Part shown: positions 8,491 through 17,724 of the stretch, in pieces
Numbering within the stretch: the stretch's first letter is position 1
How the letters are laid out: every line of letters starts with the position of its first letter
Source of the DNA: Rhizobium sp. Q54
GTDB taxonomy: Bacteria > Pseudomonadota > Alphaproteobacteria > SHVZ01
Reading direction: 5' to 3'
Length of the DNA stretch: 37,533 nucleotides
Assembly: GCA_945871425.1 (NCBI GenBank)
Contig: CAMBVS010000038.1
Coordinates: 1 to 37,533 of the forward strand
Translations under genes and position numbers: made by a program
Notes under the pieces: generated by a model
Database searches by the model: none
What the model saw: the letters and a program-made list of their open reading frames with translations, nothing else
What the model was told of the DNA's origin: nothing

Positions 8491-10469
8491 GCCGGAACGA
8501 TCATGCCGGAGCGGCGGGCGAGACCGAACAGTGCGTCCTCGATGCCGCGAGCGTGCGCCACGCCGTCGAACAGCGGCGACCGACGGACATCATTGCGCAG
8601 CGCCGACCTGAGATCCTTCCGCCGCGGCTCATCGCCTGCGAGGGCGACGGCGATCCGCACATAGTCGTCGACGGTCTCGGCGATCAGGTCGGCATGCCCG
8701 ACCCGCGCCAGAATGTCGGCGCCCATGCGGCCGAGGAAACGCGAGCCGGCAAGGGTCACCACCGGCGTTCCCATCCACAACGCCTCGATGGTTGCCGTAT
8801 TGCCATTATAGGGAAAAGGATCGAGCACGACATCCGCGGCGGCGACGGCGGCCAGATGCTCGGCCCGCGACAGAGCCCCCGTCTCCAGGCGCAGGCGATC
8901 GGCGGCGACGCCGTGCCTGGCCATGAACCGGTACGCGCGGCCGGCAACCATCGGGTCCTCGAACAGCGTCTGGTACTTGAGGGTGAGCGACGCGCCGGGG
9001 GTGCGGCGGAGTATCTCGGCCCATGCAGCCAGAGTCGGCGGCGACAGCTTTGCCGGATTGTTGAAGGAGGCGAAACTCAGGCCAGCGGGGGTGGAGCGCG
9101 GCGGCAGGGGGGTGCCGTCGTCAAGAGCGGAGAAGAGGAACAGCGTCGGCACCCGCACGAGCGCTTCGGAGAACCACTCGGTGCTGTCGTCCGGATGCAG
9201 GATCCAGTCGGTGAGCCAGGCGTCGATCTCCGAGAGGCCGCTGGTCGCGATGTCGTGCAGGCTTACCTGGATCGGCGCCGCCTTTAGGCAGGGCAGCGAG
9301 CGTCGCGACCCCTCCTCATGAAGGGCCAGGAAGATGAGGACGTCGACCCCGTCCGCGCGAACCATTTCGGCAACGCGCCGATCGGTGAGCCCGGTGGTCT
9401 CGCGCCATTCGTCGACCAGGGTCGAGAGGCGCCGAGTCAGTCCGTCGCGATGGCCTTGGTCGGCGTAGGCAATGGTGCGCACGCGGTCGCGGCTGTGATC
9501 GGCGAGCAGGCCCAGGAGCTGCTGCGCCATCGGATGCGAATGCCACTTGGCCGAGACATAGCCGATGGTGAGACGTCTCCCCGCTTCTCTTGGCAACGCC
9601 GGCGGCAGCGGCCGGGCGTCCACCGTCGACCGTGCCTGGACTGCGGCACGACCATAGGCGGCGCGGCGATCCGCCTCACTGAGGCCAGGCAAATAAGACA
9701 ACGCGCCGAGATGACTCGCCGCCGCCGCGGTGTTGTGCGGATCGGAGGCCAGCGCCCGCCGAAGCCATTGCGTGCCGCCGGCCGCCTCGCCGAGGGTGAC
9801 GAGGATCGTGCCTAGCTCGGCGAGAAAGGCCGAGTCGTCCGGCGTCAGGACGAGCGCGATCACGATGACGGCGAGTGCGGCCGATGGCCGATTCAACCGG
9901 CGTTCGACAATGGCCAGGTTGAGGAGTGCATCGGCATAGGTCGGTGCTATTGCCACGGCCCGGGACAGTGCTGCCGCGGCTGGCGCGAGCTCATCCAACG
10001 CCAGATGGACGAGGGCGCGATTGTTGAGGGCTAAGGGATTGCCCGGCGCGAGGACCCGGGCCCGGTCGAGCCAAGCGCCGGCAGCGCGCTGATCGCCGGT
10101 CGCTTTCAAGCTGGCGCCGAAGTTGATCATGGCTTCGACCACTGCGGGTGCCAGGGCAATAGCGCGCCGCGCCGCCCTTAGGCTCGGGCCGCGTTCCTGC
10201 CGGCCTTCCAGGACGGCGGCGAGGCTGGCCCAGAGCTCGCCCCGGTCGGGTGCGAGGGTGACGGCGCGTAGAAAGGGCGACAACAAAGCCGGCCCAGCGG
10301 CGGCAGACGCCAGGCCGGCCAGGTGCCAGGCAGCCCAGTTGGGCGGGTCGGCCACGAGCAGGCCGCGAGCGGACCGGGCGGCGTCGGCGACGGCCCCGCG
10401 TCGCAGGGCGTCGACGATCGTGTCGATGGTGGGGGCGTCCGCGGTGCCGCGGGGGCTATCGTTCGTCAT
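8487..10469 (-). CDS. TPR-GT41 glycosyltransferase
   Basis: This 660-residue protein is the first gene of a two-gene minus-strand unit, overlapping its partner by 4 bp. TPR-like repeats fill roughly residues 1-290 (LNNRALVHLALDELAPAAAA and LLNLAIVERRLNRPSAALAV are clear). The GT41 domain follows, with GYVSAKWHSHPMAQQL, FASFNNPAKLSPPT and LDPFPYNGNTATIEALWMGT. All three active-site blocks look intact. It faces the divergent neuB-like gene across a 126-bp gap, so a shared regulatory region is plausible. Acceptor unknown; flagellin is the contextual guess. Confidence 0.88.
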   Translation of the reverse strand: MTNDSPRGTADAPTIDTIVDALRRGAVADAARSARGLLVADPPNWAAWHLAGLASAAAGPALLSPFLRAVTLAPDRGELWASLAAVLEGRQERGPSLRAARRAIALAPAVVEAMINFGASLKATGDQRAAGAWLDRARVLAPGNPLALNNRALVHLALDELAPAAAALSRAVAIAPTYADALLNLAIVERRLNRPSAALAVIVIALVLTPDDSAFLAELGTILVTLGEAAGGTQWLRRALASDPHNTAAAASHLGALSYLPGLSEADRRAAYGRAAVQARSTVDARPLPPALPREAGRRLTIGYVSAKWHSHPMAQQLLGLLADHSRDRVRTIAYADQGHRDGLTRRLSTLVDEWRETTGLTDRRVAEMVRADGVDVLIFLALHEEGSRRSLPCLKAAPIQVSLHDIATSGLSEIDAWLTDWILHPDDSTEWFSEALVRVPTLFLFSALDDGTPLPPRSTPAGLSFASFNNPAKLSPPTLAAWAEILRRTPGASLTLKYQTLFEDPMVAGRAYRFMARHGVAADRLRLETGALSRAEHLAAVAAADVVLDPFPYNGNTATIEALWMGTPVVTLAGSRFLGRMGADILARVGHADLIAETVDDYVRIAVALAGDEPRRKDLRSALRNDVRRSPLFDGVAHARGIEDALFGLARRSGMIVPA

Positions 10470-10595
10470 GCGGGCGCTGGTTTACTGGTGGCGGCGAGGC
10501 GGCGCAAGGCGTGCCGCGGATGCATGCGGCAACGGCGGCACTCTACCGCCGGATCGCCCCCTGATATCCTGCAGTCCGGTTCACCCGAGGACACC

Positions 10596-11642
10596 ATGGC
10601 CAGCTTTCACATCGGCGAGCGTACCGTCGGCAGCGGCAGCCCCTGTTTCGTCATCGCCGAGGCCGGCGTGAACCATGACGGCGACGTCGACCTCGCCCAT
10701 CGACTCGTCGACATCGCAGCCGATGCCGGAGCGGATGCGGTCAAGTTCCAGACCTTCGATACCGACGCCCTGATCACCGCCGATGCGCCCAAGGCGGCCT
10801 ATCAGATCGAGACGACCGGCGCCGCCGAGAGCCAGCACGCGATGCTGAAGAAGCTGGAATTGCCGCGCGATGCCCACGCACGCCTCAAGTCGCACTGTGA
10901 GCAACGCGGCATGGTCTTCCTGTCGACGCCCTTCGATCCGCCCAGCCTCGACTTCCTGGCCGTGCTCGGGGTCTTGGCTTTCAAGTCGCCGTCCCAGGAA
11001 CTCATCAACCTGCCGTTCCTTCGCCAGATGGCGCGCCACCGGCGACCGATGATCGTCTCCACCGGCAATGCCACGATGGGCGAGGTCGACGCCGCGGTCA
11101 GGACGATCGAGGCCGAAGAGGCGCCGTTCGGCCTGCTCCACTGCGTCAGCCAATACCCGGCCGAGGCGGCATCGGCCAACTTACGTGCAATGGACACGCT
11201 GGCTCGTGCATATCGGGTGCCGGTCGGGTTCTCCGACCATACGCTGGGAACGGCCGTCGCGGTCGCTGCGGCTGCTCTCGGCGCCACCATCTTGGAGAAG
11301 CACTACACGCTCGACCGTCGGCGGGCCGGCCCGGATCATCGCGCCTCGCTCGAGCCCGACGACTTGGCGGCCCTCGTCCGTGACATTCGTTCGGCCGAAG
11401 CCGCGCTCGGCGATGGTCGCAAGCGACCAGCGCCGGGCGAACCCGAAGTCGGCAAGGCCGCGCGGAAGAGCCTGGTCGCCGCGCGCGACCTGCCGGCCGG
11501 CACCGTGCTCGATCACGACTCCGTCGCCGCCAAGCGGCCCGGAACCGGCCTGTCGCCGGCGTTGACCGACATGGTGCTGGGACGACGGCTGCGTGTCCCT
11601 TTGGCGAAGGGCGCGCTCGTCACCTTCGAGGTGCTGGGCTGA
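10596..11642 (+). CDS. NeuB-family nonulosonic acid synthase (sialic/legionaminic/pseudaminic acid type)
   Basis: This 348-residue protein starts at ATG 10596 after a GAGG site; the frame extends further upstream, but that overlaps the divergent gene and carries no family sequence. The TIM-barrel NeuB domain shows FVIAEAGVNHDGD (about 19-30), STGNATMGE, HCVSQYPAE, GFSDHTLG (about 211-218), EKHYTLDRRRAGPDHRAS and a C-terminal SAF (antifreeze-like) domain from about 290. These enzymes condense phosphoenolpyruvate with a six-carbon amino sugar to make nine-carbon nonulosonic acids. The exact product (Neu5Ac, legionaminic or pseudaminic acid) cannot be decided by eye. No epimerase, aminotransferase or CMP-sugar synthetase is in the window, so the rest of the pathway must be elsewhere. 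Its place among protein glycosyltransferases suggests it supplies their sugar. Confidence 0.88.
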   Translation: MASFHIGERTVGSGSPCFVIAEAGVNHDGDVDLAHRLVDIAADAGADAVKFQTFDTDALITADAPKAAYQIETTGAAESQHAMLKKLELPRDAHARLKSHCEQRGMVFLSTPFDPPSLDFLAVLGVLAFKSPSQELINLPFLRQMARHRRPMIVSTGNATMGEVDAAVRTIEAEEAPFGLLHCVSQYPAEAASANLRAMDTLARAYRVPVGFSDHTLGTAVAVAAAALGATILEKHYTLDRRRAGPDHRASLEPDDLAALVRDIRSAEAALGDGRKRPAPGEPEVGKAARKSLVAARDLPAGTVLDHDSVAAKRPGTGLSPALTDMVLGRRLRVPLAKGALVTFEVLG

Positions 11643-11654
11643 AGGTTCGTGCCG

Positions 11655-13598
11655 TCAGCGCCCGGCCATGATCTCGAAGGCGCTCTCGAGGTTGCGCGCG
11701 AAGCGCTCCCCGTCGAGCAGCGGCGACGCCGCCATGTCCGCCCGCAGACGGCCGCGAAGCCGTCTTCGGGCGTCTGCATCCCGCGCAAGGCCGACCGCGA
11801 TGGCAACGTACTCGTCTTCCGTGCGCGCGCAGAGTTCCGGGTGACCGATGGTCGAGAGGTAGCTCAGCGACTGGCGGCCGGCGAACCGGTCGGCGGCGAG
11901 GCTGACCAGCGGCACGCCCATCCATAGGGTCTCGACGGTGGTCAGGCCGCCGCAGAACGGAAACGGGTCGAGCGCCACGTCGATCCGGCCATAGGTCTTG
12001 AGGAAGTCGCCATAGGCGCTCCAGCCTTCGAGCAGAAGCCGATCCGGTGCGATGCCGTGCTGCGCGAAAGCGCGGCGGGTGTCGTCCCGTGCCGTCGCGG
12101 CATCGAAGGCGCCGGTCTTGAGCAGAAGCCGTGCCTCGGGAACGCCCGCGAGGATGCGCGACCAGAGGGCGACGGTCGGCCGGGTGACCTTCGCCGGCGC
12201 GTTGCAGCTGCCGAAAGTGACGACGCCATCGGTTTCCGAGGGCGGCGGGGAGACGTCCGGTGCATCCTTCGGCGGCTGGTAGCAGACGTAGCTGTCGGGG
12301 AGACGGAGAACGCGCTCGCTGAACCAGCGCTCCTCCCCTGGCGGGACCAGGTGGCGATCCGCGATCAGCCAGTCGATGGTCGAAAGGCCGGTGGTGCCGA
12401 AATAGCCGATCCAGGCCGCCTGCACCGGAGCGGGCCTGCGAGCGAAGAGCGCCAGCCGGCCGCCGCCGGTATATCCGGACATGTCGACGAGGATGTCGAT
12501 GCGCTCGCGAGCGATCAGCAGGGCCGCGTCCTCGTCGTTCGTCGCGGTGATGTCGTGCCACCGCGTCGCGGCCGCCCTGAGCCCGACGGTCAGGTCGTCC
12601 GCCACCCGCGACATCGAGAAGCACTGCAATTCGACCCGACGCCGATCGAGGAACGGGACGGTCCCAGCGAGGAAGTACCCGACCGCGTGCCGCTTCAGGT
12701 CGCCGGATACGAGGCCGACGCGAAGCGCCTGACCGCGGGCAGCGACGGCCCGCGGCGTCGCCTTGACCGGCGGCGCATGCCAATGTTCCCAGGCTCGGGC
12801 TTCCGCGAGCAGATCGGCCGGTGTCGCGCTTGCCGCGTAGTTCAGGCACATGATGAAGGCGGCCCGCGCCTCCTGGCTACGCGGATCGACGGCGAGCGCG
12901 CGCCTGAACATGCCCACCGCCTCCTCCGCCCGGCCGATGTCCCGAAGCGCGACTGCGGCGACGACCAGCATCTCCACCTTCCGCGGATCGACGACGACGG
13001 CGCGCCTGGCCAAGCCGAAGGCCCTTCCCGGTTGGCCGAGCCGTCGGAGGACGAGCGCACTCAACGCCAGCGCCGCGCTCTGTCCCGGGGAGATCGACAG
13101 CGTCCGCCGCGCCGCGGTGTCGGAGATCATCTCGTCACCAAGTCCATGCGCAGCCGAGGCGTGGGCCAGCCAGGACTCCGCGTGATCGGGCTTCAACGCC
13201 AGGGCCTGGCGCATGAGGCGCTTGCCCGCGAGGTGATCGCCGAGCTGGAACCGGGTCATGCCGAGATTGACGCGAGCGTCGAGGAACGACGGATCGAGCG
13301 CGAGCGCAGCCTCGAACGCGACCACCGCTTCGGCCAGGCGACCGACCTGGCAGAGCGCGATGCCCAGGCGGCCGTTGAGTACGGGCTCGGGCCGCAGACG
13401 AAGAGCTTCCCGATAGGAGGTGATGGCGGGCTCGAAGGCGCCCAGAGCATGCCGCGCCTCGCCGAGCCGCGCATGAATCTCGGCTACACCCGGGTGGTGC
13501 GCCGCCGCGTCGGAAAGGATCGCTGCGGCCTCCTGGAGCCGGCCGGCCTTGAGCGCGGTCTGGCCCCGGGCCAGCTCAACGGGCGATGACGACCTCAC
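11655..13598 (-). CDS. TPR-GT41 glycosyltransferase
   Basis: This 647-residue protein converges on the neuB-like gene with only 12 bp between stops. There are about eight TPR-like units in the first 280 residues (HARLGEARHALGAFEPAITS and DARVNLGMTRFQLGDHLAGK are examples). The GT41 part has GLVSGDLKRHAVGYF, in which the active-site His is kept but the usual following Pro is Ala, then FGSCNAPAKVTRPTV and LDPFPFCGGLTTVETLWMGV. The frame is intact and the length is normal for the bacterial family. Cytosolic. Probably modifies a protein acceptor bound by the TPR superhelix. Confidence 0.87.
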   Translation of the reverse strand: MRSSSPVELARGQTALKAGRLQEAAAILSDAAAHHPGVAEIHARLGEARHALGAFEPAITSYREALRLRPEPVLNGRLGIALCQVGRLAEAVVAFEAALALDPSFLDARVNLGMTRFQLGDHLAGKRLMRQALALKPDHAESWLAHASAAHGLGDEMISDTAARRTLSISPGQSAALALSALVLRRLGQPGRAFGLARRAVVVDPRKVEMLVVAAVALRDIGRAEEAVGMFRRALAVDPRSQEARAAFIMCLNYAASATPADLLAEARAWEHWHAPPVKATPRAVAARGQALRVGLVSGDLKRHAVGYFLAGTVPFLDRRRVELQCFSMSRVADDLTVGLRAAATRWHDITATNDEDAALLIARERIDILVDMSGYTGGGRLALFARRPAPVQAAWIGYFGTTGLSTIDWLIADRHLVPPGEERWFSERVLRLPDSYVCYQPPKDAPDVSPPPSETDGVVTFGSCNAPAKVTRPTVALWSRILAGVPEARLLLKTGAFDAATARDDTRRAFAQHGIAPDRLLLEGWSAYGDFLKTYGRIDVALDPFPFCGGLTTVETLWMGVPLVSLAADRFAGRQSLSYLSTIGHPELCARTEDEYVAIAVGLARDADARRRLRGRLRADMAASPLLDGERFARNLESAFEIMAGR

Positions 13599-13629
13599 GC
13601 CGCGGTCCGGATGGTCCGGTATGTGGACG

Positions 13630-13660
13630 TTGACAGGCCTTTGAACACCTTCGCATGGTG
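13630..13660 (+). promoter_or_regulatory. Weak candidate promoter in a divergent gap
   Basis: TTGACA at 13630-13635 matches a -35 box, with GCATGG about 17 bases further as a poor -10. It lies in the 97-bp divergent gap between two GT41 genes and points toward the plus-strand gene. Confidence 0.25.
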
Positions 13661-13695
13661 CGCGCGCCGAAAGCGCAGCACTGGGTCACTGGACA

Positions 13696-15753
13696 TTGTC
13701 CGACTTCAACCTGGATACGGAATTCCGTGCATCGGTGACGTTGCACCAAGCCGGCCGGCTAGAGCAAGCCTCGCAGGGTTACCGCCGTGTCCTTGCCGCC
13801 GCACCGCATCAGCCGATCGTCATGGGCTACCTGGGAATGGCGACGGCTCAGGCTGGCTGGCACGGCGCCGCGGTCCGCGACCTTCGCCGGTCGCTGGCGC
13901 TCTCGGGAGAGGACGCCGCCGTCTGCAACAATCTCGGGAATGCGCTCTCCGCTCTTGGATGGCGGCATGAAGCCGCCAGAGCCTATCGGCAGGCAGTCGC
14001 GCTGGGACCGTCATTCGGTGCTCCTCATTTCGGTTTGGCGGAGCAGGAGATCGATCGCGGGCGCAAAGAGACGAGACTGCTTCGGACCATTGCATGTGAT
14101 GCAGCATACGTACCCGCTTATCTTGCGCTGGCCCAGGTGAGCGTGGCGAGGACCCGTCGCCCGCGAGCCTGGTATTGGCTGCGTTGCGCAGCCGCGCTTT
14201 CACCCGCCGACCCTTTTACGCACGCAGTTACCGCCGATACCTTGCTCGGCGAGCGCCGGCCGGACGCCAGCCGGACTTCCTCGCTTCGCGCTTTGACCGT
14301 GAGCACTGACGTTGCGACCGCGCTCTTCCTGCTTGCCCGTGCGGCCGAGGAACTGAACGAGCTCGACGACGCCCGACGGCGCTTTCGCCAATGTCTCACG
14401 TCGCTCCCAGCGCATGGCCCAAGCCTCGTCGGACTAGGTTCGCTTGAACTGGGGCTAGGTCATCCTGACGTGGCGGTTGAATCTTACAAGCGCGCCGTCG
14501 CTTTGTCGGCCGCTGACGAGATAGCTGCCGGCAACCTCCTTTTCGCCTCAGCTTTTCTTGATCAGCCCGATCCACAGGCGCCGACGCGCTTGGCACACCG
14601 ATGGGCAATGACCGGCGGCACGCCATCGGCGCGGCCACCGCCGCCTCCCGCGATACGACGGCCGAGACGTCTTCGCATCGGCTATGTCTCGCCGGAGTTC
14701 CTTAAGCACAGTTTCCTCTCGCAGCTTCTGCCCGTGCTCAAGCACCACGACCGGGCGCGGTTCGACATCTTCGCCTTCGGGCAGGCAAAGACGTCGGACG
14801 GTTGGACGTACAAGGTCCGCGAACGAGCCGACGCCTGGCGCGACCTCGGTGGTCTCGAACTCGATGCCCAAGCGGACGCCATCCGGTCCGACGGCATCGA
14901 CATCCTCGTCAATCTGACCGGCTACCTCGCCCATCATCGCGCCCTCTTCCGCAGGCGCGTTGCCCGCGTCCAGCTCGCCTACATCAATCACGTCGCTCCT
15001 GCCGGCCTTTCCACTCTCGATGCGAGGATCACGGACAAGTGGCTGGAGCCGGAGGAAGCCCCATTCGTCGACGCAAAGGAGCGCCTGGTTCGGATGACAA
15101 CGGGATTCTCCTGCCTTTCGCCGCCGGAGGGCGCGCCCGAGCCAGGCGACCTTCCGGCATCGCGCAACGGCTACGTGACGTTCGGCGTCGTCAACAACCT
15201 GGCCAAGGTATCGATGTCTTCGCTGGATGCATGGGCCCGAATCCTGCTCGGGCTGCCGAGTGCGCGGATCATCATCAAGGCTTACGGACTGTCGTCGGCG
15301 GGAGCCCGACGGGACCTGATCGGCGCCTTCGAGGAACGCGGCATCGGCGGCGAGCGCGTAACCTTGATCGGCAGGATTGCCGCCGATCGGGACAACCTGC
15401 ACGCTATCGCGGCGGCCGACATTGCGCTCGATCCCTTCCCGTTCAACGGTGGGCTCAGCACCGGAGACGCACTTTGGATGGGGGTGCCGGTCGTTTCGAT
15501 TCTCGGATCTCAACTTGTCGGCCGACTGGGGTTCTCATTCCTCGATCGCGCCGGCTTTCCGGAATGGATCGCGCCGTCGGTCGATGCCTATGTCAAGCTC
15601 GCCACCGCGCTAGCCTCAGACATCGAGGTACTGGCCGCGCTTCGCCGGAGTATGCGCGATCGCCTGTCGCGTTCGGTTCTGTTCGATGCCGCCGGGCATA
15701 CGCGTGAGTTTGAAGACGTCTGCGAAAGCCTTTGGCGCGAGCGGGCCGGATGA
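13696..15753 (+). CDS. TPR-GT41 glycosyltransferase, TTG start
   Basis: This 685-residue protein appears to start at TTG 13696; the next in-frame ATG falls inside the first TPRs. TPR-like repeats occupy about residues 1-310 (NNLGNALSALGWRHEAARAY is clear). The GT41 blocks are GYVSPEFLKHSFLSQLL (His kept, the usual Pro replaced by Ser), FGVVNNLAKVSMSS and LDPFPFNGGLSTGDALWMGV. Parts of the coding sequence (for example 14080-14240) use more A/T at third positions than its neighbours, a mild hint of a different history. It converges on the next GT41 gene with a 15-bp gap. Role as for the other copies: probable protein O-glycosyltransferase. Confidence 0.86.
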   Translation: MSDFNLDTEFRASVTLHQAGRLEQASQGYRRVLAAAPHQPIVMGYLGMATAQAGWHGAAVRDLRRSLALSGEDAAVCNNLGNALSALGWRHEAARAYRQAVALGPSFGAPHFGLAEQEIDRGRKETRLLRTIACDAAYVPAYLALAQVSVARTRRPRAWYWLRCAAALSPADPFTHAVTADTLLGERRPDASRTSSLRALTVSTDVATALFLLARAAEELNELDDARRRFRQCLTSLPAHGPSLVGLGSLELGLGHPDVAVESYKRAVALSAADEIAAGNLLFASAFLDQPDPQAPTRLAHRWAMTGGTPSARPPPPPAIRRPRRLRIGYVSPEFLKHSFLSQLLPVLKHHDRARFDIFAFGQAKTSDGWTYKVRERADAWRDLGGLELDAQADAIRSDGIDILVNLTGYLAHHRALFRRRVARVQLAYINHVAPAGLSTLDARITDKWLEPEEAPFVDAKERLVRMTTGFSCLSPPEGAPEPGDLPASRNGYVTFGVVNNLAKVSMSSLDAWARILLGLPSARIIIKAYGLSSAGARRDLIGAFEERGIGGERVTLIGRIAADRDNLHAIAAADIALDPFPFNGGLSTGDALWMGVPVVSILGSQLVGRLGFSFLDRAGFPEWIAPSVDAYVKLATALASDIEVLAALRRSMRDRLSRSVLFDAAGHTREFEDVCESLWRERAG

Positions 15754-15768
15754 GCCCACGAGCAGAGG

Positions 15769-17676
15769 CTATCGCCGCCTGCTTTCTTCCTCGTTGCGAC
15801 ACCAGCGCCGCCACATCAAGCGGTAGGCGTCTTCGAGCGACGCGGCGACGGCGCGTCCGTCGAGGAGCGTGGACTCGGACATACGGCGACGAAGGCCGCT
15901 TCGGAGGTTCGTGCGTAAGTCGACATCCATCGCCAGCTTGACGGCGCGACGGATGTAGCTCTCCTCGTCTCCGGCAACGAGCTCCCTCAAGCCGAGCCGC
16001 GCGAGAATGGCCGCCGATTGCCGCGCCACCGGCCGGCCACCCTCCAAAGCGACCACCGGAACGCCCATCCACAATGCCTCGACGGTGGTGAGGCAACCGG
16101 AGAAGGGAAACGGATCGAGGGCGACGTCGATCTCGCCATACTCGGCCAGCATCACGTCGTGAGGCGATCCACCCCGCAGGTCGAGGCGATCGCGGGTGAT
16201 GCCGTAGGCGGCGAAGCGGTGCTCGATCGACGCCGAGACTCCCGCATCCTCGAGGGATGGCCACTTCAGCAGCAGCCGCGAGCCGTCTATCGCGGCGAGG
16301 ATCCGAGACCAGATCCGGACGACCGGCTCCGTCACCTTTCCGAGATTGTTGAAGCTGCCGAACGTAACTCGTTTCGCTTCGAGGCTTGGAGGCGGAGCGG
16401 GCGCTGGAGCATAGGCCGGCGGCCGATAGGCGAAGCGCCCGGCAGGGAGCGTCACCACTTCCTCGGCGAACCGCGCGCGGCGATCGTCCGGGACCTCCCA
16501 GCGGTCGGTCAGAAGATAGTCGATCGCGTCGAGTCCGGTGGTGTCGAAGTAACCGAGCCATGTCGCCTGCACCGGGGCCGGCCGGCGGGCGAAGACCATC
16601 AGCCGGTGATGAGCGGTATGACCCGACAGATCGACAAGGATGTCGATGCGATCAGCCCGGATGCGCGCCGCCAGAGAGTCGTCCGAAAGGCGGCTTGAAT
16701 CGACCCATGCGTCGCAGGCGCTGCGTAGCGCCCGGCTGACTTCGTCGGCGAGATCGCGGGTCGCATAGCAGATCGACCGGACGCGGCTGCGATCATGGGC
16801 TTCGATGACCGGCAAGAGGAAGAACCCGACGGGATGGCGGCCGAGGTCCGCGGACACGTAGCCGATGGAAAGCGCCCGGTCCGGATCGCACGGGTTGGCG
16901 AAGGCTTGGCGAGGGCCTGCGATCTGCAATGCGTGACGTTCGGACCAGCGCCGATGGGCGATGGCGAGTTGGAGATCGCCGATGGTCGGATCGAATTGCA
17001 GGGCCTGGAGCAGGTTCGACTCGGTCGTCGCCGTGGCAGGGTTGGCTGAGAGGGCGCGCCGATAGCCGAGCAACGCGGCCGGCAGGGCAGCTGCGTCGCG
17101 ATAGGCCGTCGCCAGGTTGTTCCAGGCGATGGCATGCGCGGGATCGGTGGCAATGGCCTGGCGATATCGACCGATAGCTACCGTCAGGCGGTTCGCCGCC
17201 TTTTCCAGATTGCCCAGGTTGACGAACGGCCCCGCCCATGCCCGGCTCGCCAAGGAACGCTGCAACATGGCCACCGCGACGGATGACGGTTCGGCAAAGG
17301 CCGCCAGATCGAGCAGGACGCCGCTATCGTCGGGGGCCAGCGCGAGCGCCGCCCGCAAGCGGGCAGCCGCCCGGTCTCGATCACCGGCCGAGCGTGCGGC
17401 TTGGGCCTCGGCCAGAAGCAGATTGTGGCGGATGATCGGAGCGGCGGGCGAGAATGGGTCGAGCGCATCGCTGCGCGAGAGCCAGCGACGTGCAGAATCC
17501 TCTCCCCTCGTCTGCAGATCGATTTCAGCCATCCGGATGGCGGTCATCGACCAGGACGGTTCCACGGCGGCGGCGGCCCGAAGGGCACCGATCATCGATC
17601 GAACATCCTGGATCGACGCCCGTCCGACGGCGTAGGCGATCAGCGCCTCAGCAGATGTCGGTCGGCCGGCGAGCAT
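15769..17676 (-). CDS. TPR-GT41 glycosyltransferase
   Basis: This 635-residue protein is the last of five GT41 proteins in this stretch. The N-terminal 260 residues are helical and TPR-like (AWNNLATAYRDAAALPAALL). The GT41 domain has GYVSADLGRHPVGFFLL, FGSFNNLGKVTEPVV and LDPFPFSGCLTTVEALWMGV, so all active-site blocks are canonical. The start at 17676 has no strong ribosome binding site that I can see, so the exact N-terminus is uncertain. It lies downstream of the secB-like gene on the same strand with a 48-bp gap, so the two may share a transcript. Confidence 0.86.
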   Translation of the reverse strand: MLAGRPTSAEALIAYAVGRASIQDVRSMIGALRAAAAVEPSWSMTAIRMAEIDLQTRGEDSARRWLSRSDALDPFSPAAPIIRHNLLLAEAQAARSAGDRDRAAARLRAALALAPDDSGVLLDLAAFAEPSSVAVAMLQRSLASRAWAGPFVNLGNLEKAANRLTVAIGRYRQAIATDPAHAIAWNNLATAYRDAAALPAALLGYRRALSANPATATTESNLLQALQFDPTIGDLQLAIAHRRWSERHALQIAGPRQAFANPCDPDRALSIGYVSADLGRHPVGFFLLPVIEAHDRSRVRSICYATRDLADEVSRALRSACDAWVDSSRLSDDSLAARIRADRIDILVDLSGHTAHHRLMVFARRPAPVQATWLGYFDTTGLDAIDYLLTDRWEVPDDRRARFAEEVVTLPAGRFAYRPPAYAPAPAPPPSLEAKRVTFGSFNNLGKVTEPVVRIWSRILAAIDGSRLLLKWPSLEDAGVSASIEHRFAAYGITRDRLDLRGGSPHDVMLAEYGEIDVALDPFPFSGCLTTVEALWMGVPVVALEGGRPVARQSAAILARLGLRELVAGDEESYIRRAVKLAMDVDLRTNLRSGLRRRMSESTLLDGRAVAASLEDAYRLMWRRWCRNEEESRRR

Positions 17677-17724
17677 GCTTCCCGCCGCGCCGCAATCGAG
17701 GCCGGGCCCCCGACGTCACGCCGT

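Noticed and set aside
12057..13589. Long plus-strand frame opposite the GT41 gene at 11655-13598
   Set aside because: It is an Arg/Gly/Asp-rich shadow; the TPR and GT41 motifs are all on the minus strand.
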